Part shown: piece by piece, positions 48,290 through 61,849 of the stretch
How positions within the stretch are numbered: position 1 is the first letter of the stretch
Layout of the letters: every line of letters begins with the position of its first letter
From: Fasciola hepatica
Lineage: Eukaryota > Platyhelminthes > Trematoda > Plagiorchiida > Fasciolidae
Direction of reading: 5' to 3'
DNA length: 64,000 bases
Assembly: GCA_948099385.1 (NCBI GenBank)
Contig: CANUEZ040000161.1
Location: 3,596,001-3,660,000, forward strand
The notes under the pieces: model-generated
What the model saw: only the letters and a program-made list of their open reading frames with translations
What the model was told of the DNA's origin: nothing
Databases searched by the model: none
Translations under genes and position numbers: made by a program

Positions 48290-49570
48290 CGGTCCTTCAA
48301 GAATCAGACTAAAGTACCAGCCTTGATGGAGTCTTGGCTGGAGGTATAGGAGATGTTAGGAATGTGTGCAAATTGGTAGCTTCAAAGACGACGAGACCAG
48401 ATTGCCTCCATCCGGCGATCCTGAGAACACTAGTGAAATCACTTGAGAGGCCCTTGACTGTTCTGATAATGGCAACCATGACAGAGGGTGTCACAACGGA
48501 GACTAGCAGAGGTCCAGCGTGCTTCCAATCCATGAGGACTGAAAAAGGAAAAACCGCTCTGCTGTCTTCCGGCTAGCTTGGCCTTGGCAGTTCTGGAGGT
48601 TGTGGAGAGACTTTTGAAGGATAGGGTAGGTACTAGTTCGATGACAAATAACCTGATGATGACGGGTCTGCACGGTTTTGTTGAAAAGCCCTCGTGATTG
48701 ACGAAAATATCGGGTAACGGTGACGAGGTCGCCCGGGGGCTAAACAGGAGGGTCAGGGTTGAGGCATGCTACCTACGATTCCGTTAGGTTTTCGACCCTT
48801 TGGAAAACAGCTTCTAACGAGGCACGAGGCATTTGAGCTGCCATCAAATGCTGCCGGGCGGGTCAGAAGCCCCACAAAGAGTAGAATTTTTAGGCTAGGG
48901 TATAGGGCAACTTATCGCGGAGGGTTTCCTGTCAATCAGTTTGCCTCAAGGATCGTTGTTGAGCCCTGTTCTTTTCTTCATATTTATAAACAACCGTGTA
49001 GTGAGGTCAAAAACTGCATCCCCACCTTTGCAGACGATGCGAAGCTGGTTGTTTTCTCCTGAGACGACTATCCCAGCAGGACCTGGGTAAGGTCGATGGT
49101 GGGACTAAGGGTTGGGACCTGCGGCTGAAAGTGGAAAAGTTTCTGCACTTAGTGAAGTAGATGGAGCCGATGAAAGCGGGGTAGCTAGGGCCACCAGTGC
49201 AAGAGATTGCGATTCCTCAAATGGATAGGGTTTGGGACTTGGTGTCGTGGTGGAGGACAACGTCATATCGAGATAACAGGGTCGTACTGCCACTCAGAAA
49301 ATCTATACAGATCTGTGGCAGACCAAAGGGGCACTATCGGCTAGGAAGCCCGAGAAGGTGCTACTCTATAAGCAGCCCATCGGTCCTCACTTAGAGTATA
49401 TCTCTCAGGCACGGCGGCTGTATGTGTTGAAGGACTTTCATGCCTTGAAGCAAGGACCGCTTAGCTTCACCGAGTGGTCTGCGAGCCTATGGGGACTGGG
49501 CTGCAATGGACACCTGGAGCTGCTGAAGCTGTTCTCCTTGGAGGCTAGGAGACAATGTTGAATCGGTGGA
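48290..49570 (+). pseudogene. CR1-like LINE copy C: RT and C-terminal region
   Basis: KTTRPDCLHPAILRTLVKSL with ERPLTVLI (about 48396-48470) is the 'KApGPDgihPriLkeLa..la.PLt.lf' motif. GDEVARGLN and VEACYLRFR in the next frame fit the segment with the first catalytic Asp. SISLPQGSLLSPVLFFIFIN followed, after a frame change, by FADDAKLVVF (48945-49058) are the 'GVPQGS' and YADD-type boxes; both Asp residues are still present. LLYKQPIGPHLEY (49360-49396) is the C-terminal 'vRPhLEY' block. Frameshifts and stops separate these parts. The endonuclease is missing. The family is the same as in copies B and D. Confidence 0.83.
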
Positions 49571-51279
49571 GACCTTCAACGGACTTAAAGAGACCTTGAA
49601 GGCAGGTAGTGGTCCCAACTCAATGCCGCTGCCAAATGGCAACTCCGTTGTTTGGAAGCACAAACTGTGTTTGGTAAAACAGAGAGTAAGACCCGATCAA
49701 AAGGAAGTGCTTTCCTATTCTTGGTGGTTATAATAATTAACCTGATCACATGGGCCGTTCTCCGGCGAAAACTATTCTCAATGGCATCAGGCACGATATG
49801 GGCTGTACGCGAAGGGAGCAGCAAATCATCGGCTAGGGTGTTGGACCTGTATCGGAAGTACCAGGAGGTGGAGCGGGTCTCACTCGGCGTGTGTCGGTTA
49901 CCGAAAGCAAAGACTTTCCAAAATCACCCTGAAAAAGTCAGTTGGCCTGATAAGCGCCCAGACACAGTTCACTGAATCCCATAAAAAGCGATCAAGATGA
50001 GAAAGTTTGGATGTTGGATGTTGGACTAGTTGCCGTAAGAGAGGGAATGGGGCACAAAACAGACAGGTGCCCAGAAGGAGCAGCCATCGAACGGGGAAAA
50101 ACGCGGCCTTCGCCTCCCCAGGTATCCCGGAAGGAATCAACTTCGGACATTAGGACCTTTTCTCTCTCTGCTGCTCGCCAGCAGGATGGTGTCAAAAGGC
50201 TTCGGGATGTGAGGCAGACCCTTTGTAAAGTCCGGCCACAGGGATGTCCGAGCGACGCGTAGCAACCACTTTCGACACAACTCGGAACAAGGTCAATTCC
50301 AAATAGCTACAGTACTATATACAACAAATTAATTAATTTTACAATAATCAAACCTTGATAGTATTCCTTCTGGGCTCTCACTCTTCAAACTGAACAGCAA
50401 ATCAACAACTGCAGCTGAAATATAGCAAAAGGTTTTATACAGAAGATGAGGTTACCGAATGCAGTCACAATGAAGCTCAAGTTGAGCGACTCAAGCTCGA
50501 GGCGACGGTGGGGGTCCGGGTTGAGACGAAGATTTAGAGCAATAAGACAAACAATCGGAATTTCGGCCAAGAAAGTTGATACGAATAAAAAAGGTCTTTT
50601 GTAACATAGATGCTAATGCACAACACAGGATATCGTGAACTCCTTTAGACCCTTGCCGACCCTGTCTCACGGCTTGAGTCACATGCCCGAGACAGCAATG
50701 GGTATGCAGAGGAAAGTGGTACTTAGGGGCGTCAACAAAACTTTCTGTAGGGCATTTAACCAAAGATAGCGGGGACTTTGTTAACGTGGTCGATCTTCCT
50801 AACCACATAAGTGTCCAGATGAAAGGTTTACTGAAGTGAGTCATGCGGCGAGGCAGGCGGAGGCCTGACTCGCAGGAAAGCCGAACTAGTACATTTCCCG
50901 TTCCGGTAGACTTTGGAAACGTTCTCTGTAGGGATCTTTTTCTGGCACTATCCGAGAAAAGCCACCTACTTTGCGACAGGCCCTCCGAACTGAACCGGAT
51001 ATCAATAAACAGCCTAAATTTCGCTCCGTAGACCCGGAGCAAAAGGCAAAATGCCCAGATCGGACATCCCGGAACGGGTGCCCACCCACGCGTCGAAAGT
51101 CCTCTATAATTCATCTGTTAGGTATGATCAGAATTCGGGCCTTCAGCGGAGTACCACACTGAAGACCAGTATGCCGCCGATTCAAATATTTCTAGGGGGA
51201 AAACCTGTGGAAAGCCTTGTGCAGAGTCGCAGTCCCTTCATCGTCCTACTATTAGCTTCGGTGCCAAAAGGTGAGGTCA
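49571..51279. other. Unassigned DNA before LINE copy D
   Basis: No gene assigned. Frames of 80-207 codons exist on both strands (largest 50491-51114 minus, 207 codons), but none contains a motif I recognise and they overlap plus-strand frames of similar quality. The segment may include the ORF1 or 5' region of the LINE that follows. Confidence 0.4.
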
Positions 51280-53975
51280 TCTTCCGGGCTTGTTGCTCCA
51301 GTGCAAAGGCTCTAGCAAAAATTGCTGCCCGGAAGCACGGGGGAATCTATCAATACTCCAAAGATATGTTTGTAGCGTAGGTAACAAGTGGAAGAAGCTT
51401 AAATTAGAGGTCACTAAGGCAGACTTTATTGTTCTCTGGGAAGCACGGTTTAACGATAAAACTAACACTGGACCTCTTTTACCACCGGAGTACTCCAACT
51501 GTGGGCTAAGCCAAGGGGACGGCAGAGTAGGCGAAGGTGTTCTATTGATAGTCGCTCGATATCCAGAGCAAGTCCAAGGTATTTTTTCTGTGAGACTCAG
51601 ATTCCGGGCGGTTTCTGCCACAGCCTCCCCTGGGGATAGAGAAGATCTCCGCATTTGCGACTGCCGCAGACCTTCAGCAAACGCAGGAGAAAGCACTAGC
51701 TTCGTGAACTATTTACGACAAGCCACTGTGACGAGCGACCAAGTCCTATTAGCCAAGAACCTGAATGCCCCGGGAGCGGAATGGGTAACCTAGTGGACGC
51801 CACCGCCTTCTTTGGGCCATGACGCCATTGAGGTAGTTCACGAAAAGATCTTTTTCCTGCATGTTTGCCAGCCAACTTGCCGGAGGGACGGCCAAACCCT
51901 TGCCCTATTGGATTTCGTAATAACCGGGTGCCCCGTCGATGCGAGGGACCTAAGGATCACCGCACCACTCGGTAAAGAGGACCGTGGTATGATACGGTTC
52001 TTTTATGCAGTGGGTCACGAAAACCCTCTTGACAAGTAGAGGAGATAACTCAGGCAGCTAGATTGCAACAAGCTAGTGTTGAAGGCTGAGTCGCTAAACT
52101 GGAATGGTCTATCCGGCAGTGTGGATAACGTGTGGAACCACGTAAAAGGTAATCCAATCTCTTCAGCTGATGAATTTCCCCCACCCAGGAGGGTGAGTCG
52201 AAGGGGTCGTCCTCCGTAGTGGGACTGTGCGGTGACTAGGGCTCAGCAGAAGCTTCAGCCTTGGAAACGCCTCCAAGAAAGTTAAGGCCACACTAGATAT
52301 CCGCTGTAGCTAAAGCTACGAAACTCGCAGGTTAAAACACAAAAAGGGTAGAAATCAGGTTTGGGCTGGCTCTCTTAAAAAGGCAAAACATAGCCCAAGG
52401 CATTTTTTTCTGTATTGAGACCAAGGGAGCAATAACGGCGGTCGCTGGAAACTTGCAAGCTGTAAAATGGGACCACTCCTCCACTCTGAGGCAGGAGGCC
52501 GAAACCCCCCTGGAGTAATGCTGATCGGCCTACGTCGAAGACCCAGGTCAATAGTCAGAAAACTCCCATTATCAGAAGTATCGACTATGTCAGATATGGC
52601 GGCCATGCTGGGGGAGATGTAAGCAGTGCTCCACAGCATGAATGATCCTGAAGCTGTAGGTCCCGATGGCACCCATCCGCCCGTCCTACAGCCCTTGGCT
52701 GAGGCAATTGCGCCTTATCTAGCAGCGTCATTCAACCCTTCCGTCGAATACTGAGAGATTCCATGGGACTGGGGAGTGGCACAGGTTGTTCCGATTCACA
52801 AGAGTGGACGAAGAGATCTGACCTCAAACCACCGCCCCATTAGCCTTCTGTCTGTTGTGTCAAATGCCATGGGGCTATGTATTAGGGATGAAGTTGCTCG
52901 TCACAGACACTCACGAACAGCTGGGAGCGGAGCAGCACGGGTTCTTCAAGGGTAAGTCATGTCTGACGAACCTTCTGTCCTTCCTGAATGAAGTGACGGA
53001 AGGCTGAACAGGGGCAACCGGGATGAGATGTGTTACCTGGAAGCACAGAAGGCGTTTGAGTCGGCGACCCACTGCATGCTCATCATTAAGCTGGCAGGTG
53101 TGCTAGTAGCACCCCCTGTGGTAGCGCGGTAGAAGGATTCCCCGAGAAACTGATTTTACCCCAGGGTAGAAGAGCCACCTCATAGTACAGTGTAGTATAG
53201 TATAGTATTTTTCTTGACCGTGGTCAATACACATGCACAAGGCAAGATCATACTTTTCGAAAGCCTGTGGTCGGGTTCCACGTGGATCTCTCTTAGAACT
53301 ACTGCCATCCTTCGTTTTCTCAAATAATCTGGTGAGGGAGCTAGAGTTTCCATGATAATTGTTTGCAAATCATACTGAGATCGTCGGGAAGGCAGCTCTT
53401 AAGGACGTGCAAACAGACCTGATCATTCTGCACGCGTGGCCAATATCCTGAGGCCTACGGTCTAGCATTTGCAAGTGTAAGCAAATGCTATCCACTGGAG
53501 CTCTAGCCCCGCCATGCCGGGATTTTGATAGGCCCTTCAAGGCCGTACTACCATGAAGGACTTGGAGTTGCCTATCCTTGAGACCCTTGAGCCGTCAGAC
53601 CAATATGCCTCCCCAGCCTGCAGTGCTAATTGGACCCCTTTTAAACTCGGAAAGACAGTTGATGCCAGAAGTCCCCGGATTGTACTCTAAGTGTACGCAG
53701 CCATTGTTCGGCCTCACTTAGAATACTCCGTTTGGGCATGGGCTCCCACGTTAGTGAGGGATCGGAAGTCTTGGGGGGCTGCGCAACATAGGCTTACAAA
53801 GACCATCCCAGGTCTCCGGTATCTACGGTATGCTGGAATATTTGCAATCTCGAGACCTCCCTCCCTCAAGAAGAGCTGGATGAGTGGGGAACTATTTGAA
53901 GCATTCAAACAGCTAAAAGAGGCGCCAGCGGATAGGTACCTTTCTTCGAAATCTAGGAGAACTCGGCCCTGAGTG
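51280..53975 (+). pseudogene. CR1-like LINE copy D: endonuclease, RT and C-terminus
   Basis: This is the most complete LINE of the window. Endonuclease: KLEVTKADFIVLWEARFN, GEGVLLIVARY, VLLAKNLNAPGAEWV (the 'llGDFNaP.idW' block with changed Asp) and LALLDFVIT. RT: VVPIHKSGRRDL with HRPISLLSVVSN (52786-52866), EQHGFFKGKSCLTNLLSFL, YLEAQKAFESATH (first catalytic Asp replaced). The GVPQGS and YADD part is missing or replaced between about 53120 and 53390. KDVQTDLIILHAW and then VRPHLEYSVWAWAPTLVRD with EAFKQLKEAP end the protein near 53972. Stops and frame changes are common. It shares WAPTLVRD with the minus-strand LINE at 5.2 kb. Confidence 0.87.
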
Positions 53976-56900
53976 AGCATAGTTTGATACAGTAGAGGTA
54001 CACGGCATTGTGAAGTATTCGGGTTAATGTTTCCTCCTCAAGAGTGGCTAACACATGAAACAAACCTCCGGGAGTGATATGGTCCTGAGTAGCCGTCGAG
54101 CAGTCTAAGAGTGGCTTGGAAGGGGCAGTACCATCAGTGTCCCCCAGCCTTCTTTGGAGCCCAAACTGCCTACATCTTTCATTACCAACCCCTATTGAAA
54201 TTACTCCCACAAAATCGCTTTGAACTGTCCAACAGCCTATAGCCGTTGCTGCGCCGTGCATTCGTTGATTACTTCTGCTTCTCATCAAGCTTTTGGTATT
54301 CTTCACTCCGTCCAGTTTCATCGTCTGGGACAAGCTACTCTAGCCCAACCCAGAGTGTGTTAGTTCTGTGCTCTAACTCCTAGTCTGTTCAAATCGGGAG
54401 TCCCGATTTTACGCTCTGACTTTAAATCCGTCAACCCGCAGTACAGAGGAAATGCCCTTGCAGTTGAAGCACAGTGGGATACCGAGGCTTAAGCGTGCAA
54501 GAACCTGGACCCTTGTTTGCCACGCCACAAGTTCTGCAAACCAACCTGAACCGACCTGCGGTTTGTTTATGCCACAGATGTGCTTCATGGTCTAACGGTG
54601 TAGCAGAGTGGCAGAAGGCTGCGGCTGGGAGTTTAAATCAGAGGTGGGCGGTTTATAAGCATGGATGAAACGTTAGGGAACTTTTTTAGCGGAGGAAACG
54701 TATAGTCGCAGAACACCAGGGTCAATATTGCAAACGTGGAATAACCTCTCAGTATAAATCATAAACCCAAGGGCGAACTGTGTCATTGCACTAGAAACGG
54801 AGAATTTAAGTCATGAGTTTTAGATATCTGTGATACTTGTACACTCTACTCATGAGTGGATCAAGTAAGAGAATCATCGGAATACAGATGACGAAACGTG
54901 ATTTACTGTAGTTATTGATTGGGGTAGGTTGTCCGGCCGTATCGTAGACGACCTGTCAGCAAGAGCTTTCGAAAGGGAGCTGGGTGGAAGATGGGGGAAC
55001 TTGCGTGGGGAAATGGCGTAGTACACTTTCACCTTATATCCCGTGCCAATTTGACTGCTTGCTTTCTCCGCAGCTTTCTCCCATTTGCTAAATCTCAACT
55101 CTTTTTCTATCCTAAGCTTTCTCTCAGTCCACTCATCCCAGGTATTCTCTCAACCGCTGGGCTGACTTCGTAACCATTGTAACTGATGGCCTTATTGGCG
55201 ATTCGCCAATAGCTAACAGCAGCCATAAGAAAGCAATTCGTTCACTCTTTGGACTTGGGCACCGTGACAGGGAGTTCTTTTCGTTCCTTTTTACCGCCTT
55301 TTGATTGAAGAAGGTTTGCCACCTTCATTGTTACAGAACCGGAAGTTCCAAAGGGCCCGGAGTGCTGGAATCTGGGCAGTTTCTGGAGCCTTGCCGTGCA
55401 CTTCCTGTACAACATACTGCACCCGCGCTAGACGAGAGACGTGACGCTGAACTGGGAACTATCTTCGACCCCCATTCTCGAAGGTTCAGGGTAATAGGGC
55501 AGTACGCCATATGAGCCTCGTCACCTGGAACCTGGAGGCATCAATTCAGGTTCAACTGTCTTTCCACCACCCTTTCGGAGAGAAATTCTGGGGTCGCTTG
55601 AAAGTGTGGTCACTTTTCCCTTCCACAATGCCGCCAGCAAAGCATTCCATAGACTCGTCATTCTCCTTGAGAGGCGGTATACCACTGGCAGACCCACTGT
55701 TTACTGTTCCGTGGGATTCAGCGAACGACCCCGATTATGATTGTTCGTCCCCAAAGGAAAGTATTTCATCAACTCTGGCCCGAGGTGCCCAAGAAGGATG
55801 CGTCTGGTGTGGACGAGATCACCGTGGATTCTACGATACCCGTCTGGGGACAGTCCGTGACTTGGGGAAAGCATTCAGAACTGACCTCAAATATTCCAAC
55901 GATGAGGCTGATAGCGGCCCACCGTACTCGTCCTGGCTTTTAAACTTTTGCAGCCTTATAGGGAAGCTTGACAATTGCACGGTATTTCAGCCACAAGAGT
56001 GCACGTGAAGCATACAGTACTGTGAAGGGCGGCATAAATAGTTGTTCAAAAAACGACGTATCGTTCCGTAAATACTCCAGCCTGAAGTATATGCCTCGTC
56101 TACGCTGGCCTTCGTCTTCGGAATTGATGCCAATGCTACCCCCAAGGTGTTCATCACGATCCGACGTGCAGATTAGCTCCCTGTATGAGTTATGGAACGT
56201 GTCGCTCTCCACTCTCCCCCAACTCATATAATGAGAATCCTCTGTATTGATAGGAAGATGCCAAGTTGGACCAGTGCTCTAGTGCGTCTAGGTCATCCTG
56301 CCTAACCTAGTTATCGACAGCTGACCGGATAGTTCTTCAGATTTCACGGCTATCCTCACAAATGCGGCAGGATCGCCGAAAAATGGTTGGCAGGCTGGTA
56401 ATATGCACCATTGAGAGTAGTGGCCCTCAAAAATGACCCATTTTGGACTCCACTACAGGCACTGACAAAGGATTTTGTAGCCTGCCCTGAGAGAAGAGTT
56501 AGTCCTTACGGACATGAGGGTGAAAACAGTCCTTTGGATCAAGGGCTTGGTCTGGGTAATTCCCGAAGCCCTTCAAGCGGCTGTGACGAATGACCTAGTT
56601 AGGGTGATTTGAGCAAGCTGTGAACTACTGGTCCGTTAGCATCTAGTGGGCACATATATGCATAAAATACGGTTATTTTAACCTCACCTTGCTCTACAGC
56701 TGAATAGTTTCACACTTTTAGGCCTATAGGATAAAAAAGTTATGTCATTTCATCAAACCTCACCTTCAAATACATGGCTATCTTAAACGGCAACGCTGTC
56801 TCTCAGTGACCAGAGGAGGCCTGAAAGCCAGCGAATGATTGCTGGTCCCTCAAAAGAATCAGTCAGGGATTGCCCTTTGGAATGGCTCATGCTCGATCAG

Positions 56901-59900
56901 CGTGGTCAACGACAGCATCCAATCTGGCCTTCGTGAAACTTGGTTCCGCTTTCGTCGTGGGGATCTGTCAGAAGTGCTTTATTGTCTGGACAGCAGACAA
57001 AATGTTTTGATTTGGATTTGCCTAATCTGAGTGGAGTTTCTCCGAGCAGGACCCCAAAGCGAGGCCCTTAGTAGGTGTAGTAGGTGAATTACCTCACGCG
57101 CTCTGGCAAAACATGTTGAACTATGGTAGTACAGCTAGCGAGGAAAACTGCCGAGTTGGTAATGTAAACAACTCGCTAAATAGCTCCTTTGAGCCTGATT
57201 TTCGGATGCTCACTAGGCGTGCAGCCAATGAGAAGGAACAGCCTATACGTTTCCACTCGATCCTTGAATAGCAAGAACCAGCCGAAAGAGACTGGCCTTA
57301 GGAGGGCTCTCACTAGAGGCAGCTTAAGCAAGCCTGCCACCGAGGCGAAATTTAAACTCCCTTGCTAAGCCTGGGTAAGCTAGGAGGAGCTGCAAGCTTG
57401 AGGTATAAACTCTAGAAACGACAACATCAATAGGCATCGCAAGCCTAACTGGTGATATTCTGTTCTTGGCTAGGTAAGCAGGTCCTCGGGAAACGAGAAC
57501 TGCCGGTTTTCCGCTACCCCAGGCTACCTGCAAGAACAACCTAAGGCATCCCTTGTGAAACATGGGAACATGACAGTAAAGAGAATGTCAAAGCCCATGA
57601 AGAAAGAGGGTAGGTTAAGGAAGCGAGCGATGGGGTTCCGCTTAGTGGTTCTCCTACGGATGGTCGGTACGTTGGGCCAAGTTGCCAATAAACAGGTCCT
57701 AGAGATAGGCATATGGACCGAGATGGTTAATACGGAAACGATATTGTCCAGGCCAGTGGCGGTAAGGTTTGGTATTTACAAGCTTGGCGATCCTCTGGCG
57801 GCAGCTGACCGTTCCAGGAAGACCACAAATAGAATCAGCTCTTCCAGCACCAAGGCTGATGGTTTGAACTTTCGAAGGTCACCACCTTTGAACGTGGTCA
57901 GATCGGAGTCAATGGCGGTGAGAGTACCTCGTCTGAACTTTTCGCCTTAAATCACTAGGGCGATGATAGACAAAAATACCGAAGCAGAGAGTCTCCACAA
58001 GAGCAGAAAAACACTATAGCTTGGGTGTTCAGGAATACAAGCTCTGCAGTAGGGGCGCCTAATGAACTGTCTTAAGTATGCGAGACCAGGAAAGCCGAGA
58101 AAAGTGACCTTCGCACAACCCCAAGGGAAATCAAAATTCGGGCAGTTGCCCGAAGCTGAGTTCTAAGCTAAGTTTAGAGCAGGCCTGATCCCCTGGTAAA
58201 CTGAGGATTCCTCGGTGGTCTTTGAAACTACTTATTCTATGCACCTAGGCAGTCAGTGTAGGAAACAAGTGTTTGGAACTGAGGGCCCGAGCAAGTAAAT
58301 TCGGTAGAACTGCGATCAAAGAGACATCGTTGGAACCCCACCAATGTGTCCGGAGCTTCAGCTCACCAAGCCACTTTCTGAACAGGACAAACAAACAGGA
58401 AACGACGGAGGAGGCTTGCTGCTGCCCATGGTAGAGCGATACGCTCAGCTTAAGAGGACCTAACCCGGCCTACTTGAAATTCAACCCATAACTACCTAAG
58501 TTAGTCTGAACCGCGTAAACCGAATGATAGCTGGTAAATACTGCAGACCCTGCGCCAGCGACAGGGAGGATGGAGAGCTGTATTACTATAAGGATAACCC
58601 GACGAAATCTTTCATCAAGTTTCTGGCGTCTGTAGATTTTAACGCGCCTGAAGTGGACGGGGTAATGGAACGGCACTGTAGAGGGCATTCGGATAATTAT
58701 GGACGGACTTACCGCACAAGAAGGGTTGACGCAACAGGCTAGGGAAAAAAGATAGAGACATGTATAGAAGGTTGCCACCTTAGATCTGGTAATCTTTAGA
58801 TAACCAGAGAACAATAAAAGTTTTCCTATGAGGGATCCACTAGCGAAAAGAAACCATGGAGTGCTGAGGCTAGCGGTCGAAGCAATTAGCTTTTGAACAA
58901 CAGTTAGCCAAATACAAAGAAATCATAAAACGAAAACACGGTGGATCAGTAAATTTTACGACACCAGATTAATAAATGAGCAATAAGAAAACCTATAGAA
59001 ACCACAATTATGCGATCATGCAGACTCAGAAAAAGGGACTCAAGTTTACGGCGTGCAAGAGGCAAGCACGTGAAGCATGCAGTTCCAAGATGGGATAGGA
59101 CAAAGTGGCGCGTTGGATGCGAAGGGAAACGGTTGGTTCATAGAGATATAAAGTGTTTAGAAACACGCGAATGGTGTACGTGAGGGAGTAATATCACAAA
59201 AACATAAAATTATAGTTTTTGAAAGTTTTTCTAATCCGATTTTTACAACTCCCTCCAAAATCCTGCCGAATCCCTGCAGAGTCAAAGGTTTGGAATATGG
59301 GTACTGAGTCTCCCTTCATACCTTAACCCAGCTGTCGATGCGAGTAAAAATTTAGTGCCATCGTCTGCATCCTACCCACATACTCACGCCCGCGCTTGAT
59401 CTCGTAACCAGGCCGACGAGATACTCTTCTGAATTGTGTGCGAAAGCTGCTGCTTGATATCGGGGGTGAAGAGGGAAAAAAAGATTCCGAATCCATGTGA
59501 CGTTTTCGAGAGACCAATTGTGCATGAACGGACAAGCTTGTGCTTGCAAGCGTGTGGGTGGGCGTATGTGTGCGAGGAAACCATAGTAGCGGTCACATAC
59601 ACAATCGTCCTCATCCAAGTCTATAACGAAGCGGGAAATGGTGCAACAATATCAGGTTTTGATGAGGGTATGGAGCTGAGCCGTGTTTCATGTGCGTGCG
59701 TGTGATTGTGAGTGCGAGTGCATTTGGGTGTGCAGGTGAGCTATAACTACTATCACATACAGGAAACGTCTTCAGCAATATCAGTGACAAAGAAGAAACT
59801 CTGGACACTGTGGCATGTCTCATCGGAGGTGTGGAGTGTATACGTCGAAAACACTAACCACGGCTCGTGGAACTGTTTCGTGGGTGACACACAGTGGTCG

Positions 59901-60078
59901 TGCTTTCGAGAGATTAAATTATCTACTGGGATTCTGTTCTAAGCGTTCCACTCACTCTTTCTGCGTTCGCTAACCAGTCTGGATGTAAGAGCATATGCGC
60001 AGAATTTCTTTGTTACACGAATAAGTACTATATCACAGTTGAGCGAGCCTGCTATTTAGATCGAAACTTGCAGCCGAA
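53976..60078. other. Unassigned DNA, 6.1 kb; right end probably 3' UTR of second BEL element
   Basis: I could not assign any gene here. The longest frame is 55511-56008 on the plus strand (165 codons), without motifs and of ordinary composition. Frames at 57555-57950 and 58524-58742 are equally anonymous. At 59400-59950 the minus strand is rich in CA-type runs and holds two diverged blocks (near 59795 and 59655) beginning CTGATATTG. Because the pol gene of the minus-strand BEL element ends at 60079, this part is probably its 3' UTR. I did not find an LTR matching the first BEL element. Confidence 0.4.
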
Positions 60079-61250
60079 TGTTATTGAGCGACCAACTCGT
60101 TGACACCGTCTGGTCCTTCTTCTCCCCCCAGGAGATTGGCGCTGCACACTTCGCGAGGCAGCACTCCCTTGGCGATATTCACCCTCACTGTCCCTATTAT
60201 TTCATCAGAGCTGATAATAACTTCCACGTGCCGACATGGTTATGGCCGCCGGTGATCATCACTACATCACTAACTTTGAATGATCTTGCTTTAGTTAGTC
60301 ACTTCTTTCAAGTTTGCGGAACCGATGTTTTTTCGCAAACATCGCTCTCAAAAAGCCCTCGCCACACAATCTGCCCATTTCCGTTCTTGTAGATAAATGC
60401 CAAACGGGGTTGTTGGCCCCTGAAAACCAAAGTTTGACGTTGCCATCAGCAGATCATTCGGGGTTAGTGCCAGGTTGGCGGGGTGGATGCCAGACACCGG
60501 AACTAGAGGGCGATGGTTCAAGATCCTTTCGACCTCGGTCATCACTTCGCTCACCTTCTCATCATCGGGCGGTTGTCTTCCTGTTATTAAACGCTTTATT
60601 CTCCCGATGGGCTTGACCAGGCTTTCCCACACGTCAACGTGACGACTTTCCCCGTGGGCCGTTGAAGTGGCGTCAGAAACCACAAATCGCGGTTTGGTTC
60701 TGCAGCTCCTCTTGGTCTATGTTTCGGTGCCAAAGCTGCCGTTTTCGTTGAGTCCCCACAAAACGTGATCCGTTGTCGGAGCAAGTATCTTCTGGTGTGC
60801 CGCTTCTGTTGTTAGGGCCCCGGAAGGCTCGGAGGAGGGAGTCGGTGGTCTTCGGACGCGTAACTTCCAGGTGTACTGCCCGAGACTCTATAGGCTCCAA
60901 GAGGCACCCGTTTAGTTTTTCGAACTTTTTCAGCACTTGACCCAAAAAGGTCCGCGGTGGTCTAGTCCGGCATCAGTGGACGGCCACTACCCATGGGCCA
61001 CCCATTATTCCGGCAGAGGAGCCATTTTTTGTTTGCCGGCAAAAGCAGAACGTCTGCTACAGTGTAAACAACGTCGGAATACGTGCTTCACAGTAGCCCT
61101 CCTTCTCAGCATCCAAATTAGTTTTCGAATGACGCTCATCACGTGGCTTCCCCAGTGTCTATCTACGGCATGCATGTTGAATCATCAATTCCATCACACG
61201 CTGCCGAGCCGGTTTTAATATGTAGTGCTTTGCATCAAAACTCAGATAGG
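60079..61250 (-). pseudogene. BEL/Pao integrase and C-terminal domain (copy 2)
   Basis: On the minus strand SRAVHLEVTRPKTTDSLLRAF (about 60890-60830) and CSDNGSRFVGTQ (about 60770) are the integrase core, with the central Asp present. VKPIGRIKRLI is in the place of the 'GG.WER.IR' block, so the Glu region is altered. VMTEVERILNHRPLVPVSG, LALTPNDLLM, KARSFKVSDVVMI and finally VNIAKGVLPREVCSANLL match the first copy's VMTEVERILNNRPLVPV, LALTPNDLLT, KTRPFKVGDVVMI and KTANGVLIRDVRSINLL. The reading frame ends in a stop at about 60079-60081. At least three frame changes occur. The zinc-binding part (about 61000-61250) is poorly preserved. Confidence 0.9.
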
Positions 61251-61849
61251 CGTTGGTCAAGCTACCACCTACCGTAGTAATCCATTACCGAGTTTTGAAT
61301 TCAGAGGCCGTAAGTGGTTTTTGAGGAATGAAGTTTTTTTCGCTTGGTCCCACTCATCCGGCCTTTTGGAGTTCTCGAGAGAAGGTCTGAAGTTGCATCA
61401 TCTTGAATAGATCATACTCTGCGGATCATAATTCTTCAGGATTTATTGGATCCACCCGAACGTGGCCGAATGGATGGACTCATTTTATGGCCAACAAGTG
61501 CCTCCTAAACCTAGCCAACCATACTAGGGATAGAAGCTTGTTCATCCAGGAAGTAGGTCTGACTCACCATAGCAAACTGGAAGTCGATTCCGAGGCTGCT
61601 ATTGCCATCACCTTGCCTCTGATCTTCACTTCTGTTTCAAGCAATGGCTTTGGTTCTTAAAAGGAGCCATTCCTGTTGAAGCAGGTGCAGGAACGTCTGT
61701 CTTTTCGTCCAAGTGCCTAGTTATCGGAAGTTGTTCTCACCTCGGGAACTTAGATCAGCTGGGTTGTCGGCGGCCTTGGCGTGCTCCCACTGGCTCGTAG
61801 CAGTCTTGCTGTGTATGATGGTGAGTCGATTAGCAACAAAAGCACTAAA

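Noticed and set aside
50491..51114. 207-codon minus-strand frame as a host gene
   Set aside because: No recognisable domain, competing frames on the plus strand, and low-quality context before a decayed LINE; length alone is not enough.
55511..56008. 165-codon plus-strand frame as a gene
   Set aside because: No motif, signal sequence or family resemblance; surrounded by stops and equally long frames in other registers.
60078..60616. Plus-strand frames of about 100 codons
   Set aside because: They are shadows of the minus-strand integrase C-terminus of the second BEL element.
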